A DNA stretch of 64,000 bases from Marinobacter salinisoli (GCF_017301335.1 NZ_CP071247.1:2170001-2234000), one strand, 5' to 3'; counted from the first letter of the stretch, positions 49,143 through 58,135 are shown. The notes: generated by a model from the sequence alone, not told the origin. Made by a program: numbers and translations.

Positions 49143-49943
49143 ATGCTGCTGGTGCTCGCCGGATCCATCCTCACATTCACCATAGTCCAGGAAGCGACCG
49201 TGGTTGAACCCTTCGAGAAAGGGGTGGTTGTGATTGAGCAAAATGTGGATTCGGGCCCTGTCGAATTGCGCTCCGATGTTCGGGTTGAGCCCCTGGTGGA
49301 ACAGAAATACCGAAACATTGTGCGTCAGGCCTACGACTACAGTTGCGGCAGCGCGGCCCTGACCACCGTGTTGAATTACTACATCGGACGGCAGCTGACA
49401 GAACGGCAGGTCATGGAAGGCCTGCTCCATTATGGTGAAAGTGAGCGAATCGTTGAGCGCCGCGCCTTTTCCATGCTGGACATGAAACGGCTGGTCACCG
49501 CCCTTGGTTACCCGGCAGGCGGGTTCCGGGCTGGAATCGAAGACCTGAAAGACCTCGATCACCCGGCGATCGTTCCGATCAACCACGCCGGTTTCAAACA
49601 TTTCGTTGTGCTCAGGACCATTCGTGACGGGCGGGTATTCCTCGCGGATCCCTCGGTTGGGAATATCTCCTTTCCGTTGGCTGAATTTGAAGAAAAGTGG
49701 GACGACAACGTCCTGTTCATCGTGTTCCCCGGCAGCGACAAGCCCCTCGATAACCTCGAACTCAAAGAAGAAGACCTTCGCTTCGTGGATGACCAGACAC
49801 TAACTCTGCTGGCCTGGGAGCAGATACCCGAATTTCATGAGGCGACAGAACGGCGCATCCAGAACTTGCTGGAGCGGCAGAAGAATAATCCGGACGGTAC
49901 TGTTGAAAACACCCGAAAACAATTGCATTACCGTCGCCATTAA
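49143..49943 (+). CDS. C39-type cysteine peptidase, FapD-like
   Basis: A 266-residue protein with an N-terminal signal or anchor segment (about 1-18), then a C39 (double-glycine-leader type) papain-like domain. The catalytic residues are Cys68 in YDYSCGSAAL, His153 in GFKHFVVL and Asp169 in LADPSVGN. Stand-alone, envelope-directed C39 proteins of this kind include FapD, needed for functional amyloid export in Pseudomonas. The C-terminal tail (200-266) is charged and helical. It is first in a tight four-gene operon; an in-frame stop at 49119 rules out an upstream start. The target is unknown, and no amyloid subunit gene is seen beside it. Confidence 0.82.
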   Translation: MLLVLAGSILTFTIVQEATVVEPFEKGVVVIEQNVDSGPVELRSDVRVEPLVEQKYRNIVRQAYDYSCGSAALTTVLNYYIGRQLTERQVMEGLLHYGESERIVERRAFSMLDMKRLVTALGYPAGGFRAGIEDLKDLDHPAIVPINHAGFKHFVVLRTIRDGRVFLADPSVGNISFPLAEFEEKWDDNVLFIVFPGSDKPLDNLELKEEDLRFVDDQTLTLLAWEQIPEFHEATERRIQNLLERQKNNPDGTVENTRKQLHYRRH

Positions 49944-49995
49944 TTTGCCGGGTCGCGCATCCGGATCAGGAAAATCATAAGGAAAGGGAGTCAGG

Positions 49996-51006
49996 ATGAA
50001 TCGTTGGTTTGTGCGAGGCGTTATCCTTGTTTCCACGGCAGGCTTGCTTCCGTGTGTGGCACTGGCGCAGGAATCCAGTGTCGATCAGGCCCGTGAGGCT
50101 CTGGCCAAACAGGAGGGGGATGAGGATTCTTCAAGCCAGCTCGAGGAGGTATTTCAGGCTGCCGAGAAGAACTACTCGCTCCAGCAGAAGGGAACTCACT
50201 CACTCAATTACTCGTTTGATTACTCCTACACCGGCGATCAGCGTCTGGATCTGGATCTGATTGACGGTTCAATCAGAAATCTTGATGTCGTTCCCTCTGC
50301 GACCCACAGTTTCACGAATTCCTTTTCATACGACTACGGGCTACTGAACAATATTACGATCGGAACCCGTATCCCGTTGGTGGTCAAGTACGATACGCAG
50401 GATGAACTTTCCGTTTACGATTTCGGCGACATTTCCGTTACTGCTCGCTGGCAGCCGTTTGCGTACGTGCCGGGGCGGATGTCGACAACCTTCTTTGGCA
50501 CCTTCACCACCAAGACAGGGGTAAGCCCGTACGAAATTGATATCAAGGAACAGTTGTCTACCGGCAGTGGCTATTATTCCATTGCTGGTGGTGCCAGTGT
50601 TTCTAAGGTACTGGATCCCGTTGTTATTTTTGGCTCTCTCAGTGTGACTTACAATTTCTCCGTGGACGGCCTCGATCAGGTGCGAGGTGCCCGCCGCTTG
50701 ATCGCTGTCGATCCAGGCTTCAGCCTTTCTGGCTCGGCCGGATTTGCCTACTCCCTGTCCTACGATATCTCGCTCAGCGTTTCTACCCAGTTCAGCTACA
50801 GCGACGAAACCGTGCTTACCTTCAGCCAGGGTGGCCGGGCCGTCGCTCAGGATCAAATGTCCGGCTTCCTCAGTATGTCGCTCGGAACACGGGTGAGCGA
50901 CACAACCATTGTAAATACCAGCGTAGGGATCGGCTTGACCGAAGATGCGCCGGACTTCTCCCTAGGGGTGTCTCTGCCCATTGATTTCTCTGGCCTCAAA
51001 GAGTGA
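49996..51006 (+). CDS. Outer-membrane beta-barrel with N-terminal coiled coil, FapF-like
   Basis: A 336-residue protein. The signal peptide is cleaved after CVALAQ near residue 26. A short acidic coiled-coil stretch follows (about 28-65; QLEEVFQAAEKNYSLQQKG), then alternating amphipathic beta strands fill the rest (HSLNYSFDYSYTG, HSFTNSFSYDYG, NTSVGIGLTED). The order of coiled coil then barrel is that of FapF, the amyloid secretion pore. The family is often labelled simply transporter. It lies 52 bp after the C39 gene, which matches the FapD/FapF partnership. Start ATG at 49996 with AAGGAAAGGGAG upstream. Confidence 0.68.
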   Translation: MNRWFVRGVILVSTAGLLPCVALAQESSVDQAREALAKQEGDEDSSSQLEEVFQAAEKNYSLQQKGTHSLNYSFDYSYTGDQRLDLDLIDGSIRNLDVVPSATHSFTNSFSYDYGLLNNITIGTRIPLVVKYDTQDELSVYDFGDISVTARWQPFAYVPGRMSTTFFGTFTTKTGVSPYEIDIKEQLSTGSGYYSIAGGASVSKVLDPVVIFGSLSVTYNFSVDGLDQVRGARRLIAVDPGFSLSGSAGFAYSLSYDISLSVSTQFSYSDETVLTFSQGGRAVAQDQMSGFLSMSLGTRVSDTTIVNTSVGIGLTEDAPDFSLGVSLPIDFSGLKE

Positions 51007-51042
51007 TGAGCTCCGACGTTTTAAGGGAAAGGGAAGGACTTC

Positions 51043-52668
51043 ATGGGAAACTTTAGCCACAAGCGGAAGGTACTCGCGGCTCTGGTGGCTGCGTCCATCT
51101 CGGGCGGTGCCGATGCTCAGCTTGCGCAGAACCTTACGATCCATCCAAAGGCACTGGCACTGGGCAATGCGGTGACTGCCGATCCCCCGGGGATGATGGC
51201 GATTCACTACAATCCTGCAGGCTTGACCAAGCTGGATGATCGTCAGCTGGAAGTGAACCTTCTGAACGTATACCTCGACATAGACGCGGATTTTTTCGCG
51301 CCAGAGGGCTATGAGATTTTCGGCATTGACGGCTTGGAAATCGATCCGGCGACGGGTAAGCAAAAAGACCCGGTAGCCAATACACACAGTCACACCAATA
51401 ACCTCGCCATTTTTGTTCCCGGGTATGGGATTTTGAGGATGCCGCCTGGGCCTGGTGTTTTGCCCTCAACGGGCATCAGCATCAATCCCCCGGGGTCCAA
51501 GCTGACATTCGGGAACGCCTTTTACCTGCCTTTCGCCGCGGGCTACTACAGGGATAAAGACGACCCTGGCCGGTATCAGGCTCAGGCCAACGCTCTTCAG
51601 CGCGTCACCTATCTCTCACCGACCGTTGGCTATGAGATCAACGATGAGTGGTCGGTGGGTGCCGGTATCCATTTGTCTCACATGGGGGTTGCCGCCGATC
51701 AATTCATGCGGGCTCCCAATATGTTGCTGGGCGTCGCCGAAATTTTGCAGGATGCGTTCAATTGCGAAAGCGGCAATGAGCCGCTTGCGCCTTGGATTGC
51801 ACTGTGTGGCGGTAACATCGGCCCCTGGGATGATATCGGTGCCTTGAGCATTCAGGTCCAGGAAACCATATCGCCCACCTACACACTGGGTGTGATGTGG
51901 GAGCCCACGGACTGGTTCACCTGGGGCGCCAGCTACTCGTCGGAAGCGGATATGAATCTCAAAGGCACCTTTGAGATTCAGTATACCGAAGACTGGTCGG
52001 GTTTCTGGCAGGGGCTCAACAGTTCGGTGCTGGGGGCAATCAGCGCTGCGATTCTTAGTCTGCCGTCTGGTGCCCCGCGAGAAGCCGGCAACGTCAGCCT
52101 GGATCTGGTTTATCCGCAGCACTTTCAGACAGGCATCAGCGTAGACGTTCATCCGAAACTGACGTTGAACGCCGACATCGGCTGGACCGATTACGCGCAG
52201 TGGGATGCCTTTGAATTCACCTTTGACCGGAACCTGGAGTTCCTGAGCGCTGCCCGAATTCTCTCGCCAGACAATGCGACGCCCAATTCGCTCCGCTTGC
52301 CTTTGGGCTTCACGAGTCAGTGGAATTGGGGGTTCGGCGCAGAATTCCACGCTTCCAGCCGTCTCGATCTGAGGGCTGGTGTGGAAATTCGGGATTCGGC
52401 AATACCCGGGGATCAGATGCAGGTTCTTGCCCCGCTGGGCGGTGCCAAACTGTACAGCGTCGGTATGGGGTATAGGTGGGACAGGGACACCGAAGTGGAT
52501 CTGAACCTGAGCTATATGCAAAGCATCGAAACCATCCCGGCCGATACCAGTTGTAACGTAAACTGCGACAATCTCACGAACATCATCTATAACCCCTACG
52601 CGGGATTAGACATTAAGACTTCGTTCAGGGTTGTGATCGCCGGCCTCAGTTTCCGAACCAAGTTCTGA
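51043..52668 (+). CDS. OmpP1/FadL-family outer-membrane transporter
   Basis: A 541-residue beta-barrel with a signal peptide (cleavage after GGADA near residue 25), the diagnostic IHYNPAGLTKL motif at 54-64, many amphipathic strands and a C-terminal Phe (LSFRTKF) for BAM insertion. FadL-type proteins pass hydrophobic compounds such as fatty acids across the outer membrane, which would suit a lipase-secreting marine bacterium. It lies 36 bp after the FapF-like gene. Two Cys pairs (CESGNEPLAPWIALC and CNVNC) may form disulfides in extracellular loops. Confidence 0.88.
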   Translation: MGNFSHKRKVLAALVAASISGGADAQLAQNLTIHPKALALGNAVTADPPGMMAIHYNPAGLTKLDDRQLEVNLLNVYLDIDADFFAPEGYEIFGIDGLEIDPATGKQKDPVANTHSHTNNLAIFVPGYGILRMPPGPGVLPSTGISINPPGSKLTFGNAFYLPFAAGYYRDKDDPGRYQAQANALQRVTYLSPTVGYEINDEWSVGAGIHLSHMGVAADQFMRAPNMLLGVAEILQDAFNCESGNEPLAPWIALCGGNIGPWDDIGALSIQVQETISPTYTLGVMWEPTDWFTWGASYSSEADMNLKGTFEIQYTEDWSGFWQGLNSSVLGAISAAILSLPSGAPREAGNVSLDLVYPQHFQTGISVDVHPKLTLNADIGWTDYAQWDAFEFTFDRNLEFLSAARILSPDNATPNSLRLPLGFTSQWNWGFGAEFHASSRLDLRAGVEIRDSAIPGDQMQVLAPLGGAKLYSVGMGYRWDRDTEVDLNLSYMQSIETIPADTSCNVNCDNLTNIIYNPYAGLDIKTSFRVVIAGLSFRTKF

Positions 52669-52698
52669 TCGGAAGGGCTGGCGTTTCCGGGTGGCATA

Positions 52699-53733
52699 AT
52701 GAGGTCAGCAGTGGTTAAAAAAGCGGGTTTGGCGCCTTTCATCGGTATTCTTCTCTCGGGTTGCCAGCTTGGTGGGGCTCCTGTCGCTGAGCAAGACGGG
52801 TATTTCACTTGGGTCGATGAGATGGGTCGGGTCCAGTACTCACGGATCGTGAAAGATCCGGATACGGGGGCCGATGCAATCGACGAATCGACGACGGCTC
52901 ATGGCACCGAGTCCAGCTCCCAGTCGCTCGACGAAGAAACCGAGTACACCCTCGAAAACTATCCGGATGGCAATCAGCTGGAGCGGGACGGCTACATTCG
53001 TCCGGGAGAGCCTTTGCCCTATTTCACCTGGCGCGATGCCGAAGGAAATATTCGGGTCAGTTATTTTCGCCCTGACACACGCACCGACATCGAAAGAGGC
53101 AAAGCCGCGCCGCCGGTTGAGCTGTCTCCTTCGAGTATTTACCAGGCGGGAGCCCTGGCAACTGTTTCCGAAGCTCCTGTTGAGGGGGCAGATCCCGAGG
53201 CATTTGCCATCCTTGGGATCGCCGACAGCGAAGAGGATTATCTGGCGCGTTTTGCCGAATCCTGCTGTGTTGAGCTGAAAAGCCAGGAATTTTCCGAGTG
53301 GCAGCAGGGCAGGGAATTTGGCGTCGACATCACGGACGAATCGCCGGCGCATCCGTTTCTGTCGGGAAGGAGCCCCTACCACCTGATCGCCCTGTCCAGT
53401 GTGTTCAGTGTGCCCGATTTCATCATGCGACTGAGATCTTACGAGTCCGATGGCGTCTTTGTCCCATCATTACTCTTTCTGGATCGGGATTTTCGGCCGC
53501 TCCGCCTGGTGACCGATATCGTCAGTGCCTACACCCCCGAATCCTGGAGTCGCCGGGGATTTCTGGAGGCCTGGATACCGGTATTCCCCGGCGAGGGTGA
53601 GCGCTGGATGGTCATTTTCACGCGCAAACAGGATCTGGACGGCCAGACCGTTGTCGAAGACCGGCGAGGTCCGCGCGCCATACCCCACGTGGGCGAAGGC
53701 GAATTGGGCTTGATGATGGTGGAAGAGGATTGA
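52699..53733 (+). CDS. Lipoprotein with DUF4124-like and MalM-like parts
   Basis: A 344-residue protein. A lipobox, ILLSGC, gives a lipidated Cys22. Residues 33-55 (GYFTWVDEMGRVQYSRI) have the YxWVDxxGxxxYS form of DUF4124, and a second copy-like segment (YFTWRDAEGNIRVSYF) lies near 110. The C-terminal 120 residues (FVPSLLFLDRDFRPLRLV, WMVIFTRKQDLDGQT) resemble MalM, a periplasmic protein of maltose operons with no known activity. It is the last gene of the C39 operon, 30 bp after the FadL gene, and has no maltose genes nearby. Confidence 0.65.
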   Translation: MRSAVVKKAGLAPFIGILLSGCQLGGAPVAEQDGYFTWVDEMGRVQYSRIVKDPDTGADAIDESTTAHGTESSSQSLDEETEYTLENYPDGNQLERDGYIRPGEPLPYFTWRDAEGNIRVSYFRPDTRTDIERGKAAPPVELSPSSIYQAGALATVSEAPVEGADPEAFAILGIADSEEDYLARFAESCCVELKSQEFSEWQQGREFGVDITDESPAHPFLSGRSPYHLIALSSVFSVPDFIMRLRSYESDGVFVPSLLFLDRDFRPLRLVTDIVSAYTPESWSRRGFLEAWIPVFPGEGERWMVIFTRKQDLDGQTVVEDRRGPRAIPHVGEGELGLMMVEED

Positions 53734-53742
53734 CCAACCCGG

Positions 53743-54774
53743 TTAATCCTCGGGTTTGCTGAGGTCCAGCCATTGCTGCGATAACCAGTAAAAGCGGCCG
53801 TTTCCCGCCGGGTGAGTGCAGTTGTATCGGAACCGCCGGCTGTTAAAAGCCCTGGGCGCCTGAATTTTCGCCCGGCCATTTTTCACCTCGAAATCGATCC
53901 TTCCCATCCCCGAAGCAAAGCAGTTCAAGCGATCGGCGCTGATGGATGGCGGCAGGTCGAATGTCAGTGCGGGCGGGTTCTGGCCGATCACTCCGTCAGG
54001 GAGCTGATCGGCAGGCACCGGAAGCGCTCGACTCATCAATTTGTCTTTCAGCCCGTTCAACTGGCCATAGGCATCAGCCATGGGAAATCGTGGCAGGCGC
54101 GTGGATGATGACGCGGGGCCAATGGCTCCGGACTGTTGCCCATAGCCAAACCAACCCCTGTGCGCAATTTCCTTTTCCAGTGCCTGATCGAATTCTCCAT
54201 AGGGGTAGGCGAACAGCGGTTCGGTGGTACCAAGCTCAGTCGCCAGTGTTTCTTGCGCCTGATCCAGGCTGACTTCGATACGTTGGCGCCATGTGGCCTT
54301 CGGTTCATCCGGTCTGCGGGCAAGATGGCCGTGGTCGGTGCTGTGATTGGCCAGCGTCACCTGGTCATTGGCGGCCAGATCCTCCAGCTGTTCCCAGGTC
54401 ATGTAGCCAGGTGAGCCTACAGCATTGGTGTTCACGAATATGGTGAACGGATAGCCGTGTGCCGACAGGATTGGGGCGGCATTGGTATAAACGGACTCGT
54501 AGGCGTCATCAAAACTCAGGGCGATTTGATTTTGTTCACCCAGACTGCCTGAAAGGGCATCCCGGGTGCCCTCCTCTAAAGGCACGACCGTCATCTCCAG
54601 ACGCGAGATCATGTCCATTTGAGCGTCAAAGAGCGCAACCGAGGTGCTGGTGGCAGGAGGTGTGCGATCGCTGACGTGGTGATACTGAAGGACCACAAGA
54701 TCCGCCGCCAGATAGGGTGAAATCAGTAGAGATCCGGAAAACAGGATGCGTTGAGAAATCGATCGAAGGGACAT
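53743..54774 (-). CDS. Polysaccharide deacetylase (NodB domain), PgaB-like
   Basis: A 343-residue exported enzyme with a signal peptide (about 1-24). The NodB deacetylase motifs are IALSFDDAYESVY (metal and catalytic Asp) near residue 86 and NHSTDHGHL (metal-binding His pair) near 143. The N-terminal VLQYHHVSD is typical of PgaB/IcaB-type deacetylases that remove acetyl groups from poly-N-acetylglucosamine. The C-terminal 100 residues form an uncharacterised domain with two Cys. It converges on the C39 operon (nine-bp gap). The substrate is not known. Confidence 0.85.
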   Translation of the reverse strand: MSLRSISQRILFSGSLLISPYLAADLVVLQYHHVSDRTPPATSTSVALFDAQMDMISRLEMTVVPLEEGTRDALSGSLGEQNQIALSFDDAYESVYTNAAPILSAHGYPFTIFVNTNAVGSPGYMTWEQLEDLAANDQVTLANHSTDHGHLARRPDEPKATWRQRIEVSLDQAQETLATELGTTEPLFAYPYGEFDQALEKEIAHRGWFGYGQQSGAIGPASSSTRLPRFPMADAYGQLNGLKDKLMSRALPVPADQLPDGVIGQNPPALTFDLPPSISADRLNCFASGMGRIDFEVKNGRAKIQAPRAFNSRRFRYNCTHPAGNGRFYWLSQQWLDLSKPED

Positions 54775-54810
54775 GGAGCTTCCTCGAATTGGCTGAGCAA
54801 TGGAGCTTGA

Positions 54811-55485
54811 TCAGTTGGCGAGCTTGAAATGGTTTTTGAAAACGGCGAATGCCTGGTTCAGCCGCTGGATTTCCCCGGTGTCTCCGCCACGATCAGGGTG
54901 GGCCTGCATGACGGCTCTGCGGAAACGCTGCTTCACCTCGGCAAAGGTTTGCGGAATGGAGTCAAAGCCCAGAAGCTCGGACGCTTCCCGGACGTCAGCT
55001 TCTGCCGGGGCGGTGCCCGATTGTCCCGCCCAGAAATTATCCATCATCTGAAGGATGACGGCGTCATCAAGCTGGTAATGGGACAGATCCAGATAGAACG
55101 CACGCAGCTTGTCGTTACCCTGCGGCAGCCCGGTTGAACTCACCACTGGACAGAGTTCCAGCCGGATCGTCAGCGGTGATATTTCCAGAGCTAAGCCCGC
55201 TCCAGACAGAGTGTCACGCAGTCGATATAGGACATGGAACAGCAAAAAATGAACCGGATACAGTTTTTCCGGTTCACTGAAACTGATCTCGCCAAAGAGT
55301 TTCCAGGGCTCGGCCTGAAGGGCTTTGAGCAGGTACAGTTCGCTCAGTCCCTCTGGCGCCTGTCGTAATTCGTGTTCGACCGCCACCATCAGGTGCTGAA
55401 TCTGCTGTTCCAGTGCGTGATGCTGAGCGCTCGTTCTAGTAGCGCGGCATGTTGTGAGCTGGCAGGGTTCGTTCATGGCGCCCAT
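54811..55485 (-). CDS. DnaJ-related protein with C-terminal J domain
   Basis: A 224-residue protein. The N-terminal 150 residues match the DNAJ_related type of domain (ELYLLKALQAEPWKLF, PVHFLLFHVLYRLRD), and a short J domain ends the protein, with HPD at 196-198 in QAHPDRGGDTGEI. J domains stimulate DnaK/Hsp70, so it is likely a specialised co-chaperone; the client is unknown. The start is uncertain: ATG at 55485 or the ATG three codons later (55476), neither with a good ribosome binding site. It follows the TetR gene on the same strand, 19 bp away. Confidence 0.8.
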   Translation of the reverse strand: MGAMNEPCQLTTCRATRTSAQHHALEQQIQHLMVAVEHELRQAPEGLSELYLLKALQAEPWKLFGEISFSEPEKLYPVHFLLFHVLYRLRDTLSGAGLALEISPLTIRLELCPVVSSTGLPQGNDKLRAFYLDLSHYQLDDAVILQMMDNFWAGQSGTAPAEADVREASELLGFDSIPQTFAEVKQRFRRAVMQAHPDRGGDTGEIQRLNQAFAVFKNHFKLAN

Positions 55486-55504
55486 GTTAGGGCACTTGGG
55501 CTCG

Positions 55505-56149
55505 TCAGGGAACCTTGGTTAATTCCGGAATACCTCCCAGGAAAAGAGCCGTCGAGAATTGGGCGGCTCGTTGCGCTTCGGCCTCCCCGGCTTCCGGTTT
55601 CTGATGCGCCCGCCTGGCCACTTTCAGGCTCAGCTCGTAGGCAACACCAAAAAAGGCGGCACACAGGTACTCGGTATCAACATCGGGGAGTAGGCCTCGC
55701 TCCTTGGCTTCGCGAACATCTTCTTCCAGCGACAACATGCTCAGCCTGAGCAGTCCGGAGCCGAACAGCTTTTGCAGTGCCTGGTCGTTCTTATGGGCGA
55801 GTTCGTAAATGAGAGGGTCTCTGGCTGTGGCGGAATAAAGCGCCAGGTAAGCCTGGTGGATAAAGTCTATGGTGGTGTCGGCGGAGCGTCGGCTGTGGGT
55901 GAGATCCCGGTTCATCTGGGACAGGAAATCAGTCAGCAGGGCGACGAAAATGTCCTGTTTGCTCGCAAAGTAATTGTAGAAAGTGCCGGCGGCGAGCTGG
56001 GTGCGTTTGATGATATCCCGAATGGTGGCATTATCGTAGCCAAGCTCGCTGAAGCACTCCCGAGCGGCATTCAGAATGGCTTTTCTGTTTCGAATCCGGT
56101 TCAGCTCCCGCTTCCCTGGCAGCTTCCTGCTTACTGGCAACATATCCAT
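55505..56149 (-). CDS. TetR-family transcriptional regulator
   Basis: A 214-residue repressor with an N-terminal helix-turn-helix (about 22-65; ATIRDIIKRTQLAAGTFYNYF) and an all-helical ligand-binding C-terminal domain. The frame opens at 56206, but the ATG at 56149 has AGGA at the right spacing and gives the usual short N terminus. It is divergent from ttcA, with a 75-bp gap. Ligand and targets are unknown; the J-domain gene just downstream may be a co-transcribed passenger. Confidence 0.88.
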   Translation of the reverse strand: MDMLPVSRKLPGKRELNRIRNRKAILNAARECFSELGYDNATIRDIIKRTQLAAGTFYNYFASKQDIFVALLTDFLSQMNRDLTHSRRSADTTIDFIHQAYLALYSATARDPLIYELAHKNDQALQKLFGSGLLRLSMLSLEEDVREAKERGLLPDVDTEYLCAAFFGVAYELSLKVARRAHQKPEAGEAEAQRAAQFSTALFLGGIPELTKVP

Positions 56150-56224
56150 GTTGTTTTCCTGTATGTCACTGCATCCTTGTGACGAGTATAATCCGTCGCT
56201 CGTCAAATTCTGAATCTATTGGGT

Positions 56225-57160
56225 ATGTCCAAAGCAATGATTGCCAGTCCCGAAACTACGCAGGGCTCCGAGCTGGAGCGCCGACAAAAGCTGGAGCTCA
56301 ACAAACTTCAAAAGCGTCTGCGCCGCGAGATGGGGCAGGCCATTGCCGATTTCTCGATGATTGAGGCCGGCGACAAAGTCATGTGTTGTCTGTCTGGAGG
56401 CAAGGATTCCTATGCCATGCTGGACATTCTGCTGAACCTGCAAAAAAGCGCGCCGGTCTCCTTCGAGCTCATCGCCGTAAACCTCGACCAGAAACAGCCG
56501 GGATTTCCGGAAGACGTCTTGCCAGGGTATCTGGAAACGCTGGGAATCGAATACCACATCATCGAGAAAGACACCTACAGTATTGTTAAGGAAAAAGTGC
56601 CCGAAGGGAAGACCACCTGCGGCCTTTGTTCTCGTCTACGTCGCGGAATTCTCTATAATTTTGCCGAGGAGCACGGGGTTACCAAGATTGCCCTGGGCCA
56701 TCACCGCGATGACCTTCTGGAAACCCTGTTCCTGAATATGTTCTACGGCGGAAAGCTCAAATCCATGCCTCCGGTCCTGCATAGCGATGATGGCCGGAAC
56801 ACGGTTATTCGGCCTCTGGCGTACGCCCGTGAGAAGGATATCGCCCGTTATGCGGCCCTGCGGCAATTTCCGATTATTCCTTGTAACTTGTGCGGCTCTC
56901 AGGAAAACCTGCAGCGGCAGGTGATCAAGGAGATGTTCCAGACCTGGGACAAGCAGCATCCCGGAAGGCTGGAAACCATGTTCCGTGCACTGTGCAACGT
57001 AGAACCCTCGCACCTGGCAGATAACGATCTGTACGATTTCCGTGAGGGTAAACGATTGGGCGGCAAGCGCCAGGCGGCGGTTCAAAGTGTTGATGGAAGC
57101 GAAAGTGTTGATGGAAGCGAAACGTCCGATTTCGGGCGTCTGGATGTGCTCAACATTTAG
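56225..57160 (+). CDS. ttcA: tRNA 2-thiocytidine(32) synthetase TtcA
   Basis: A 311-residue enzyme that adds sulfur to cytidine 32 of certain tRNAs using ATP and an iron-sulfur cluster. The PP-loop is [10 protein letters not shown] with SGGKDS at 57-62, the Cys pair [12 protein letters not shown] is the cluster and catalytic site, and PCNLCGSQ supplies the third Cys region. The C-terminal tail carries a duplicated SVDGSE segment from an 18-bp tandem repeat. ATG at 56225 is preferred to the TTG two codons upstream. It converges on the TauE/SafE-like gene. Confidence 0.95.
   Translation: MSKAMIASPETTQGSELERRQKLELNKLQKRLRREMGQAIADFSMIEAGDKVMCCLSGGKDSYAMLDILLNLQKSAPVSFELIAVNLDQKQPGFPEDVLPGYLETLGIEYHIIEKDTYSIVKEKVPEGKTTCGLCSRLRRGILYNFAEEHGVTKIALGHHRDDLLETLFLNMFYGGKLKSMPPVLHSDDGRNTVIRPLAYAREKDIARYAALRQFPIIPCNLCGSQENLQRQVIKEMFQTWDKQHPGRLETMFRALCNVEPSHLADNDLYDFREGKRLGGKRQAAVQSVDGSESVDGSETSDFGRLDVLNI
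57086..57121 (+). repeat. 18-bp perfect tandem repeat in ttcA
   Basis: Two identical copies of AGTGTTGATGGAAGCGAA (57086-57103 and 57104-57121) encode SVDGSE twice in the dispensable-looking C-terminal tail. Being a multiple of three, copy-number change would keep the frame. Confidence 0.9.
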
Positions 57161-57166
57161 CCGGGA

Positions 57167-57856
57167 TCAGTGGCCTGCAAACCAGGGAATCGGTAGGGTC
57201 CACAGGCCGAAAACAACCAGAAAAACGCCCGCGGCCTGGCGCAGGCCGGTGCGCCCCTGCAGTTCTTTGATCCATCCGGCGGCGTAGCCCGTCGCCAGCA
57301 TGGAGGGAAGGGTGCCCAGCCCGAAAAACACCATGGTCAATGCGGCCGAACCCACCGAGGGCTGCAGTGCGGCCCAGCCCAGCGTGCTGTAGATCAGGCC
57401 GCAGGGCAACCAGCCCCAGAGCGCGCCAAGCGCGAGGGCCTGTCGGGCCTGGTGCACGGGCAGGAGGCTCCGTGTGAGTGGCGACAGGCCTTTCCATACT
57501 GGTGCGCCCACGCGCTCGATATATCGGATCCCTTGCCACCATTGCCCCATTGATAAACCCATCAGTATCAGCAGAACACCTGCCAGGGTTCGGAGCAGGG
57601 GAGCAAGCTGCGACCAATGCTCGGCGGCCGATGTGCTCACCAGGGCGATCAGCGCCGCAATCAGTGCATAGCTGGCTATACGACCGCCGTTAAACGCGAG
57701 CAGCATCAGGGTTTGGCGACCACGAAAGCCCGGCCCAACCGGCAGTGCCATGGAGAGCGATGCACTGATACCTCCGCACATACCAAGGCAATGGGCGCTG
57801 CCAAGCAGCCCGATCAGAAACGCACTGGGGTAACTGAGGAAAAGCTCCGGGCTCAT
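57167..57856 (-). CDS. TauE/SafE-type membrane protein of the cbb3 oxidase cluster
   Basis: A 229-residue inner-membrane protein with six hydrophobic segments and an N-terminal GSAHCLGMCGGI motif (His22, Cys23, Cys27) that could bind a metal. This subgroup of the sulfite exporter TauE/SafE superfamily is regularly found beside cco genes, where a role in oxidase assembly or copper handling has been suggested but is not proven. Its ATG overlaps the ccoS stop by four bases, so it is the last gene of the cco operon. Confidence 0.82.
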   Translation of the reverse strand: MSPELFLSYPSAFLIGLLGSAHCLGMCGGISASLSMALPVGPGFRGRQTLMLLAFNGGRIASYALIAALIALVSTSAAEHWSQLAPLLRTLAGVLLILMGLSMGQWWQGIRYIERVGAPVWKGLSPLTRSLLPVHQARQALALGALWGWLPCGLIYSTLGWAALQPSVGSAALTMVFFGLGTLPSMLATGYAAGWIKELQGRTGLRQAAGVFLVVFGLWTLPIPWFAGH

Positions 57857-58101
57857 TCGCCTTGTCGCGTGTCCGATTTTTCTGGGGGGGCGTTGTCACC
57901 GGCGCTGGCCGCTGACCCGGACGATGGCTTGTCGACGCGGGCCTCGTCGGGAATACGGTCCTCATCGTCGTCGTAGAGGATGCGGTGTGCGGGGCCTTCA
58001 AGGTCATCGTACTGCCCGCTCTTCACCGCCCAGGAAAAAAGCAGGATTCCGATGGCCACCACAAGCAGCACCAGGGGAACGAGAATAAGGACTATCTGCA
58101 C
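57853..58101 (-). CDS. ccoS: CcoS, cbb3 oxidase maturation protein
   Basis: An 82-residue protein with one N-terminal transmembrane helix (about 3-25) and the FixS/CcoS motif FSWAVKSGQYDDLEGPAHRILYDDD. CcoS is needed for cofactor insertion into the cbb3 oxidase. The C-terminal tail after residue 50 is a longer, acidic, Ser/Ala-rich extension than in the minimal family. It lies 34 bp after ccoI and overlaps the next gene. Confidence 0.93.
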   Translation of the reverse strand: MQIVLILVPLVLLVVAIGILLFSWAVKSGQYDDLEGPAHRILYDDDEDRIPDEARVDKPSSGSAASAGDNAPPEKSDTRQGE

Positions 58102-58135
58102 GAGCTAACCTCTTGGACGCTATCCGGCTAAGGTA

